Shown: in pieces, positions 56,103-64,000 of the stretch | How positions within the stretch are numbered: the stretch's first letter is position 1 | Layout of the letters: each line of letters starts with the position of its first letter | Source of the DNA: Dipteronia dyeriana | Lineage: Eukaryota > Streptophyta > Magnoliopsida > Sapindales > Sapindaceae | DNA length: 64,000 nt | NCBI GenBank assembly: GCA_032871835.1 | Contig: CM065297.1 | Span: 37,945,098 to 38,009,097 of the forward strand | Direction: 5' to 3' | Program-made: the position numbers and the translations under genes | The notes under the pieces: model-generated | What the model was told of the DNA's origin: nothing | The model's database searches: none | What the model saw: only the letters and a program-made list of their open reading frames with translations

Positions 56103-56683
56103 CTTTCCCATGCCTTTGAACTTGTCTTTTATGTTGGATTGGTTCCCTCATTCTTTGTAATCGAGTTGCAGTAGATTACTTCCTTGGTTGAGCTTGCATA
56201 AATTGTTTTTTAGATTGATGGTATTTGGGCTGAGGAAATATTGCTTGTAAGGCTCTAAAGATTTAGCTTGAGTTTGAGCTTGTATCGTTGATATAGTCTT
56301 CACAGGACTCCTTCCTAGTTCAATCTTATTCCCAGAATGTTGTGGAGGTAGTGACTCTTTGATGTTCATGCTCTTTTCAAACACTGTCTTGCTTGAGGAT
56401 GAGGTCTCCATGTCATCTTCAAATTCAAGACCTTTCATGTCACTTGGCCTCTTACCAACTCCGAAAATGTGACCATGTTTCTTCATGCTTGAAGTCATCT
56501 TAGCAATAACTTATGTTACTTCTCCAAGCTTATTTTTCATCAATTCCTCATTCCTCTTAGCTATCTTCACTTCTTCATTCAAGTGAATCACCTCAGTTGA
56601 TAGCTTGAGATTCTCTTCTTTTAGTCTTCAAATCTCTTTCTTCTTCTTCAATCTTGAGGTTTGAATGTGTTCAATGAGCATTG
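56103..56683 (-). pseudogene. gag: SIRE-like gag C-terminal fragment
   Basis: Minus strand, coiled coil RLKEENLKLSTEVIHLNEEV near 56620, then MTSSMKKHGHIFGVGKRPSD and KGLEFEDD near 56470, the counterpart of the K-H-x-KRGLG motif of SIRE-like Gag, then a Ser/Gln/Lys-rich part (to 56148). Joins the zinc knuckle at 53977 when the solo LTR is removed. Confidence 0.78.
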
Positions 56684-58290
56684 TTATGGACATCGTGGCT
56701 CCATTTATTAAGTGAGAGTAGAATATCATCATATGGATGTTTTGAGGTATTGGATATTAAATCTTAACGTTAAGTTTTCAATAGTGTCTATTGAAACATG
56801 GCTTATTGACAAGTCAAACTATCCAAGTTCAAAATGTGGTCATTTGATTAAATATGGTAACTTGGAGAGCTATAGGAGGTCTATGAGCTCTTGGCGATTA
56901 CAGATATTCTTCACGAGGATACACTTTCTCCAATAAGGTTGTTTAGGGTTTGAATGAGTAACATCAACTTATTCTATCTTTATTTAAGAGTTCAATTTTA
57001 GTTTTTTAGTGGAATGAACAAAAATTAAACAGATCGGACCTAAGTGAATCATTTTTTATTGTGATTGGGTTGTGTCTATTGGAGCTTAAATTTAGATAGC
57101 CCGCCAAGATCCCCAATCCACACGAACTTGCATGGATCACTTGATATATTCTACCGGACCAATTTAAGGGTCCATTTAGAATTGTATTAAGGCATGTGAA
57201 CTTGTTTCTTTTTGTAAAAATAGGTTTAGTTCACATGTGGACTTTTTATTAAGGTCCAATGGATTTAATAAAATGACAAAAAGAATAAATGGCCCATATA
57301 TATGTGTTGGGTGGCAAGGCTATTTATAATAACTTAATTATATTATTTTTATTTTATTATTTTATTAAATGAAAATTAATTAATTTGTTGATTAATTAAT
57401 TATTTAATTAAAAGTCAAAATCTTTTTTCTAGTAGGAGATGGTCTCCTAAAATTATACAATTGATGGTAGTATAATTAATATTAAGGACTATATTTGATA
57501 AGTAGATAAATAAAAGAAATTATTTATCTAATCAAATTAGGAAGTCTTTAATTTGGTTACAAATACACTATTGAGTTGGATTAGGAGTCTTGGTGTAGGA
57601 TAGAATTCCTTTTAGAAAAGAATTCTTAACCACCAAGTCAGTCCACCTAAGGAAATGATTCTTACCCACCAAGTAAATCCTTATTGGGAGAGGATTTGGT
57701 CTCATATATATATACTTGTAAATTTCGACCAAGCATGAATTTTTGGTGTGAGAAGTTGGTTTTTATTTGTTGTTTATTGTTATAAAAAAAACGTCATCCA
57801 ACTCATTGTGTGAAGAATTCGGTCAAGCATAGAGAAAAGAGGGAATGTTTTTGTTTTCGATAGTACACTAGTATCCTTTGCATCAAAAGGGTTTCGTGTA
57901 CAACATCGAATCAAGGTTCACGCGAGTTTCAATCAAATTGATTGATAATTCAAAAGTGACCGGACGTTCTTGGTTTTTCTCTTGAAGGATTATTGTGACT
58001 AACGAAGAAGAAGATTTTGTTTGTTTCCATCCTCGGATATACAATTTAAAGAAAGGGAGCCCATACTCCTAGGTGATTCACATTCGTGATTGGATTGGAA
58101 GATCTTATGGATTCAATTCGACTCTAGTTCAATCGTCACGAAAAAAAAGGTACGATACTTTTTATATACATCAATTAATCTAGGGTTAAGGTTCTCGTTG
58201 CATAAAAGGGATTTTTATTTATTTATACGCAAACCCTTATTTTAAGAAATTTTCTCATGCTTCCGCTGCACGGGTTTTATTTTCCATACA
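56684..58290 (+). repeat. Copia-1 LTR lacking its first ~600 bases
   Basis: Starts TTATGGACATCGTGGCTCCA, equal to about 6988 in the 3' LTR of the first element, and ends TTCCATACA. Contains the 74-codon ORF at 56712-56936, the GGATTCTT blocks near 57625 and a TATA-like stretch near 57695. Left-end truncation means no target duplication can be shown. Confidence 0.9.
56712..56936 (+). other. 74-codon ORF in the Copia-1 LTR, unknown
   Basis: MRVEYHHMDVLRYWILNLNV onwards; same length and start as 7014-7238, with about 64 of 74 residues the same by eye. The third copy (minus strand near 49440-49240) has a stop in place of a Trp. No known family; it could be chance openness in a young repeat. Confidence 0.3.
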
Positions 58291-59140
58291 CCTTCTTCTT
58301 TAACATCTCGAAGGCCTTTTCTCTTGTTTCAATTTTTGCTTGCATTAACTGCATCGTATTGGCAAAGTCCTATTTGATCTCCTCTAACTATTTCAAAGGT
58401 GCCCTACTTTCGGCTTCAAGGCTCTTCAATTGCGTTTTTACCTTTTTGTTCTTGTTAGAGATGTCTTCAATCTTCATTCGAACGGTTCCATTCTCTACCT
58501 TGACCGATTCAATCACAAATGTGAGCTTTTTGTTTCCTTCTTTAAGCTCATCAACTTTCACCCTTTCTACTTTGAAGGCCTTCTCCTTTTTGCTAAGTTC
58601 ATCTTTTACTTCTTTGAGAGCATCATCTTAATATTCAAGATCCATCAGCGCCTTCATTGATAGCCTTGATAGATCTTCCAAAGCCTTCACCACGTATTGC
58701 TTGTCCACTTCAAGTCTCTAAATTTGTTCTTCCAAATCTTTGGTCTTGTTAGAGGCTTCTCCATTCTTCTTCTTGATTGAACTATTTTCTTCTCTTAGCG
58801 GTTTCACCTTAAGTACGAGCTTCTAGTTTAGCTCTTTGAGATTTTCTATCTTTGACACTCCCAAGGCATCTTTGCCTTCTATCTTATTCTTCAAAAGTTT
58901 CACATATTTTTCAAATTCTTTCCTAATGTCTTCTTTCTCTTGTGAAGCTTCTACCGTCTTTTATTGAAGTGTTTCATTTTCCTTCTTTAATAACCAAATC
59001 TCCAAAACTGCTTCTTTGAGGATGTCCAATAACTTAATGTTCATCTTCATCATCTTGTGTCGTTCCTCCTCAAGTTCACCTTGTTTGAGATTATATAATG
59101 GAAAATTTCTCTTTCAATTGTTTTCAAGTGATCGGGGTTG
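58291..59140 (-). pseudogene. gag: SIRE-like gag coiled-coil remnant
   Basis: Minus strand, long heptad-type Lys/Glu/Leu/Val sequence: EKEDIRKEFEKYVKLLKNKI near 58930, KTKDLEEQI and RLEVDKQYVVKALEDLSRLS near 58720, KVKTQLKSLEAE near 58430, with scattered stops. Placed in the same relic as 56683-56103 because of strand, order and coiled-coil type. Coiled-coil sequence alone is weak evidence of family. Confidence 0.6.
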
Positions 59141-59538
59141 CTTAAGGGCATTGTCCTCACTATAAGTCCATGTGACGTCTTGGTGAATTCACCAATCTTG
59201 GTTGTGAGAGTTGTTGTATGGCTTTTAAAACTGCTCTGGGCTGTAGGAATCTCTTGATATGCTCATAGGTTTTAAACAATAAGGCTTTGATGTTCGAGCT
59301 TGCTCTCTACAAAACTCCAGAAATTTATCTCTTAACCGAAAACTCTATAAGTCATTTCCAACATCACCACATATATTACACTCCACGGCCTTTAGTTGGC
59401 AGTAAAAGTCCACTGTACCTGAAACAAAGAAAAACAAAAATACCAAAAAAAGTAGTAAGACACAAAAGAAAACTAAAAAACCTAAGTTTCTCAACTAGAA
59501 AAATAGATAACTAAGATTAGCCACCTAATTAACGCCTT
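59141..59538 (-). other. Probable leader of a Ty3-type element, minus strand
   Basis: Between the gag coiled coil and the tRNA-Asp-like primer site. On the minus strand it is T-rich then TTTGTTTCAG (splice-acceptor-like) near 59420. No coding signal. The boundary with the SIRE-like relic is not visible. Confidence 0.4.
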
Positions 59539-59555
59539 TCCCCGGCAGCGGCACC
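59539..59555 (-). other. tRNA-Asp-like primer binding site
   Basis: Minus-strand GGTGCCGCTGCCGGGGA, close to TGGCGCCGTTGCCGGGGA, the tRNA-Asp site used by Athila-type Ty3 elements. Confidence 0.7.
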
Positions 59556-59559
59556 TTTT

Positions 59560-61072
59560 TGAATGGAGCTAATTTTTAGTCGTTAATAAAAATGCTCGTC
59601 AAACAATATCTATAAAAACCATAACAATGCCTAAAATGTTTACAAAACAAGTACAATAGCAAGTCGGGTATCGTCTACAGGGAAAGTGAAATCGAATGGC
59701 TAAAACTAGTTTTTACTATTACTAAACTAAAACTATGCATAAAATTATAAAGATAAATGGGTTGGATTTTGAAGGGTTAATTGTTAAGATGCAACCTATA
59801 ATTATGTCAATTAACCTAACATGCAATTAGTGTTGATATGCAATGGGTGAGATATGATATGGGATGTGAATGCAGGAGCTGATGCAAGTCATACACGAAT
59901 AATGGGCAATCCATTCTTTAAGAACCGATTCGATTATTAAGGGCTAATCTATCTTTAAGGGTGACCTAGAGTCAATAACTCTCTCTCACGACTATATGGT
60001 CAGATTTGGAAAGATAGAGACTCTTATCACATAAATTCTCTACTACACAACTACTTGGTTGGTTTATGAGAGAATCACTCTTTGAGCATAGACAGATTCT
60101 AATGGTTAGGGATGGCTCGGAAGGGCATGTTCACAAATCACGATTTTTCATTGAAGACAAGATGCATCGGAAGGGAATATTCACCACACATCCATTCCAT
60201 TCAATTTTGTTAGTTTTAATCACCCAAAAGTGTGTGTCTAACTTGGCTTGAGAGAGGGCATAACTACCTAATCCAAGGAGATATATGTTCCAATTTAAAA
60301 CTTAAAATAAATTGATAATCAACAAGACTCAAGAAAGGGCATATCTACCGAATTCAAGAGATAATCAATTGCATTAAAAACAACTGAAAAAAAACTAAAT
60401 AATCAAATACTAAGAATATGGTGGAAAACCCACAGTCCATGAATTATTACATCAACTCCCACAAAAGGGTTTAGCTACCTATGACAATTAAAATAAAATG
60501 ATAAGGAGAAAAGAGATAGAGAAGACCTATCTAGAGATTCCCCTTCCTTCAAGCTTGATTCCAATTCTCCAAGTGTCCATAAATAGATGATGATGAATGA
60601 TGGTTAGATTTGGTGGGGAATGATTCGTAAACTAGGTTAGTGGTTAGAAATGATGTGTTTGAAGAAAAGAAGTGGGTGATGTGGCTGATGATTCCTAAAA
60701 GATATATTTAATGGGTTTCCAAAATAGGTCTGAAAATCGCTAATGTGGTTGTCTGACATGCTAAATGCATGGGTAGTGCATGGGTTTTGACCCGCACATG
60801 ACCCGTACAATGACTTTGCAGGCACTGATGTCTTCTTGGCTTTTGGCAAATACATGGTTGGTGCACGGGTTATGGACCCGCGCAGTGACCTACACACTAT
60901 AACTTTTCTTCATTGATTTCATCCCATTTTCACCCAATCTTTGCACTTTTCATCCTTCTTCCAATATGTACCTAATTGCCTCTAAACATAACAAATGATC
61001 CTTAAGACAAGCAAAAACACTAAGAAAAAAGTCAAAGTTAATAGAATTGAGGGCAAAAAATATATATCTCAA
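59560..61072 (-). repeat. Putative LTR of an Athila/Tat-type element, minus strand
   Basis: Bounded by TGAATGGAGC at the primer-site side and ATATCTCA at the far side, giving TG...CA ends on the minus strand. No second copy is in the window, so the far boundary is a guess. Contains GC-rich phrases near 60770-60900 with repeated GGTGCACGGGT/GTGCATGGGT. No credible gene. Confidence 0.45.
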
Positions 61073-61138
61073 TTTTTGTCCGACCTAGGGTCTAGGATTA
61101 CGAGATATGTCTCACTTGCTTTAGTGCAAGTGGGAGAT
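61073..61138 (+). repeat. 3' end of a third copia element with polypurine tract
   Basis: GTGCAAGTGGGAGAT at 61124-61138 is a copia-type polypurine tract directly before an LTR start. The preceding bases are too few and too degraded to read pol. Confidence 0.65.
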
Positions 61139-62440
61139 TGTTGGGGTTTTTACCCTAAAGCTTGTAATATGTAAATACTGATAAATTATAAATAAACGAA
61201 GCAGTTTTTTCATTTTATTAATGTCTCATACTTTTATATCATATATGTTAAACATCCAAGATTGCCAGATGTAATCTCAAACCGAGTATATGAGTGTCTT
61301 ATACAGAGGGATTCAGTTTGAGACAGGCAATCTAAACAGTCCGTAGAGTGCGAATAAAGTTGGGTACTTTATTTGTGGTTAATATATAGTTACAGTCCAT
61401 TCTATAATGTACGATAGTCTTATCATATACTATTCATGTGTTGGTATAAGAATGGAGGCACCTTATATGATGTGATCATATAAGACTGGGCCACGATCTA
61501 TATGAATCTCTCATCAATATCTTGGAAAATTAATATATATCGACAAATGATGGCTGTATATGGGTGATCTTATTCCTAATTGTCTGATTGACTCCTTCAG
61601 GTTAGATCACAGTTTTTGATTTACCATAAGTCAGATTGGAGTAGAATCCCCAATCATTATCTCTGTACCTTGGAATTGCGGTTTGGCTTGTGGTTGGGAG
61701 GTATGTACATAATAGTGGAATCTACTCCTTCTTGCGAGATGTAGAGAAGTAGTCCCTTAAGGGTTGATTTGAATCTTGAACAGTTAAGAGTACTCTCCTA
61801 CTTTTGTAAAGGAATGAAAGATATAATTGTTCATTAGAGAATCAATGACACTTAAATGAAATGATATAATTAGGGGTAATAACGGACTTTATAACCCAAT
61901 GATTATTATGAACTACTTGTAGAGGATCTTACCATATTTAATAGCTATATTGATAGACACTGAATTTTGGTTTATGTACAAACATCTACAGTTATGAGCG
62001 TACATTCTTTGGTTTTCAATAGAGTAACTCCGATGTTAATAATCTTTAAATATTAGTTAAATAGTTTAATTAATTTTTCTAAGGATTGTTAGAGCTCAAG
62101 ATTGTGGGTCCATTAGGTTCCCTTGCTAGCCCTGAAGGTTGAAGGTAACAAGGGTCACGATTAATTAATTTGATTGCCCAATTATTTGTGTTACGAAAGT
62201 GACACATATTTATTCAGTGAATTTATTAAATGATGAGATTATATAATTATTATATTGATCCTTAAATTAAATAAAAATTAAATTATTTAATTAACAAATT
62301 AAAAACTGAGAATTATTAATTAATTATTAGCTGGATGTTACATATTCGAACTGTTAGCTCTTTATATTTTTATTGGCTCATTCTATTGACAAACCACATT
62401 GGGGATTTAATTGTAAGGATTGATTAGGCCTCATTGTTCA
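61139..62440 (+). repeat. LTR of a third copia family (end uncertain)
   Basis: Starts TGTTGGGGTTTTTACCCTAA after the polypurine tract, with a palindromic GGGGTTTTTACCCT at its edge. AT-rich, no ORF. The end is placed before the change of character near 62440 and could extend to about 62530 or 62745. Confidence 0.55.
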
Positions 62441-62745
62441 TGATCAAACTTTGACGGCATCCCCAAGCTCAATAGCACTTCAAAGGTATATCACTTCCTT
62501 AACCTTTTTTTAAGAAACTAGTTGCACACACACACACACTCTCATGTATGCCTTACACATCTTGCATTTGTGTTTCAATCTTTTTTATGTGTGTTCTTCC
62601 TTACACTTTTAACACATGCACTTTGGTGTTTGTTCTAAGTGTGGTTGAGTTTCATGCATTTCTTTTTCTGTTTATTGGATCAGAATGTCCTTGCATACAC
62701 GATGAAGTGCTTTGTTTTAGCACGTTGTTTAATGACACGTCCTAA
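62441..62745. other. Unassigned, possible end of the third copia LTR
   Basis: TTCAAAGGTATATCACTTCC near 62478 resembles the region near the end of copia LTRs. A CA run is at 62524-62540. The 65-codon ORF at 62548 has no support. Confidence 0.35.
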
Positions 62746-62996
62746 AGAAGTTTTCATACTCCCAAGTATAAGACTGTCATAGTAATAAATTAACCGGTAA
62801 GACCGGGTCGAACCACAGGGAGGTTGTTCACTTGTCCTTGTAGAATTACTTATCTAGATTAATTACTAAGCTTGTTATAAAATAAAAATCAATTAAAATT
62901 AATATTGGGGCTAAGGGATCCACTGTTGGTAATTCAAATATGATCCAATTATTAATATTTAGTCCAGATTAATGGAATGGTATTCCACTCCACTGA

Positions 62997-63290
62997 CCAC
63001 TCTCTAATAGATGTGGGTAAAAGTACTCACTGTGCTAGACAATATCTGTCTGTCTACAGTGAGTCAAAACTCCATAAAGATTAGAGGGGATAAACCACTC
63101 TCTGATAGATATGGGTAAAAGTACTCACTGTGCTAGACAATATCTATATGTCTACAGTGAGTCAAAAACTCCACAAATATCAGAGGGGCGAAACCACTCT
63201 ATGATAAATATGGGTAAAAGTACCCATTGTGCTAGACAATATTTGTCTATCTACAATGAGTCAAAAACTCCACTAATATAAGAAGAGAGA
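62997..63290. repeat. Three tandem copies of a ~97-bp unit
   Basis: Units start at 62997, 63094 and 63193 with ACCACTCT, each containing GGGTAAAAGTACTCACTGTG, GCTAGACAATAT, and CTACAGTGAGTCAAAA. Within a unit, TACTCACTGTG and CTACAGTGAGT form an inverted repeat. Confidence 0.92.
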
Positions 63291-63584
63291 AAGCATAAAA
63301 ATAATAAACTTACCATAATTGGATCACATTTTCCATACCAACAGTATCACCTTTTGCCTTAGCTATATAAAATTAGCCAGACATAATTTAACTAGAAAAT
63401 AGCTATTTTATTTAAACCGAGAATTTGAGAACAAAAGAGAGAGAATTTCACAAATCTAACATCAGATTTGGATTCAGAATATGAAAATTAAGGGGGACAG
63501 ACACCCTATTTATACAAAATACGAATGAAAATTAACCATCGGATAAATTTAGAATGGAGCGTCCAGATTTAGCCACATCATCAG

Positions 63585-63735
63585 TGAACAGTGACAGTGA
63601 ACAGTAACCCATCCATGAGTGAATAGTGAACAGTAACAATGAGCAGTGCACATTCGTGAGTGAACAGTGAAGGTCAACTATGAACAGTAAAAGTCAACTA
63701 TGAACAGTTAAAGTCAATTGTTAACAGTGAATAGT
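63585..63735. repeat. GAACAGT-motif cluster
   Basis: At least ten copies of (T/G)GAACAGT(G/A) or close variants, irregularly spaced by 7-25 bases. Beyond it, to the window end, nothing is recognised. Confidence 0.85.
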
Positions 63736-64000
63736 CAAAATAATGAAAATGCCCTTCGTTGTCTTCCTAAGGTTTTTTGGCGTTCTAAACTTGAAAACGA
63801 TGTTTGTTTTGCCATATGATATCTCCATGAATCTGAATTGATCGAATTACCTCTGAAATACAAAGAAAAATACACTGATTACTACATAACACATTTATTT
63901 AAGCGAACGAATGAAATTATGTCTAAATTGGGGAATTAATCATATTGGAAGTGTAAACTGATGATATTATCCCTTAGTAAACATACACTTTTCAGTGTTA

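Larger units (their letters stand above)
47577..59140 (-). mobile_element. SIRE-like gag-pol relic, minus strand, split by three insertions
   Basis: The segments read in order on the minus strand: gag coiled coil (59140-58291), gag C-terminal part (56683-56103), zinc knuckle, protease and integrase-RT (53977-52753), RT (47752-47577). The insertions are a 5'-truncated Copia-1 LTR (56684-58290), a SIRE-like solo LTR (53978-56102, TSD CTTTC) and a Copia-1 solo LTR (47753-52752, TSD ACGTC). Removing the last two with one TSD copy each rejoins the gag and RT frames. Its 5' and 3' LTRs are absent. Confidence 0.85.
62746..63900. repeat. Unclassified repeat-derived region
   Basis: Holds the phrase ACCGGGTCGAACCACAGGGA (62801-62820), the 97-bp tandem repeats and a cluster of GAACAGT motifs. 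Plant LTRs often contain such parts, but no LTR ends or coding domains are seen. Confidence 0.4.

Noticed and set aside
62548..62745. 65-codon Cys/Phe-rich ORF
   Set aside because: Low-complexity T-rich sequence after an LTR, without homologous copy or start context.

Overview
This window is plant nuclear DNA made almost entirely of nested LTR retrotransposons. No host gene, tRNA, rRNA or organellar segment was recognised. The evidence for a plant is the element repertoire: Ty1/copia elements with initiator-Met-tRNA primer sites and long LTRs, Tat-type Ty3/gypsy elements with a second RNase H domain and antisense ORFs downstream of pol, and a CRM-like chromovirus. The species cannot be named from the sequence.

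Layout. (1) 1-8824: a degenerate copia element, here called Copia-1, with ~2.4 kb LTRs (the 5' LTR is cut by the window edge), inserted in the pol gene of Tat element A. (2) 8825-16475: the rest of Tat A: RNase H, second RNase H and integrase, then 3' tandem repeats, an antisense ORF region and its 3' LTR. (3) 16476-17213: a Copia-1 LTR fragment. (4) 17214-22942: Tat element B, from 5' LTR and primer site through gag, protease, RT, RNase H and part of integrase, full of stops. (5) 22943-36499: Tat element C of another family. Its RNase H gene is split by a young minus-strand CRM-like element at 23193-29810, which has 747-bp LTRs identical by eye, a CTAGC target duplication and a 1407-codon open pol frame. 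C continues with integrase, 3' tandem repeats and its own antisense ORF region. (6) 36500-39110: Copia-1 remnants in inverted orientation. (7) 39111-47576: a SIRE-like copia element (plus strand), preceded by the tail of another copy of the same family. (8) 47577-59140: one minus-strand SIRE-like gag-pol relic interrupted by three insertions. These are a Copia-1 solo LTR (TSD ACGTC) that itself contains a SIRE-like solo LTR (TSD TTATT), a second SIRE-like solo LTR (TSD CTTTC), and a 5'-truncated Copia-1 LTR. (9) 59141-64000: an LTR with a tRNA-Asp-like primer site, a third copia LTR, and an unclassified repeat with 97-bp tandem units.

Because insertions, target duplications and broken reading frames fit together, a relative history can be read. 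The Tat and SIRE-like elements are old and heavily mutated. Copia-1 and SIRE-like insertions came later, several of them reduced to solo LTRs. The CRM-like element is the youngest. Its family is often centromere-targeted, so the window may be centromeric or pericentromeric; that is inference. I found no evidence of a new biochemical system. The most interesting unexplained signals are ORFs kept open at the same place in independent LTR copies, a cluster of inverted repeats in the SIRE-like LTR, antisense ORFs shared by two Tat families, and the LTR-encoded C-terminus of the CRM-like pol.
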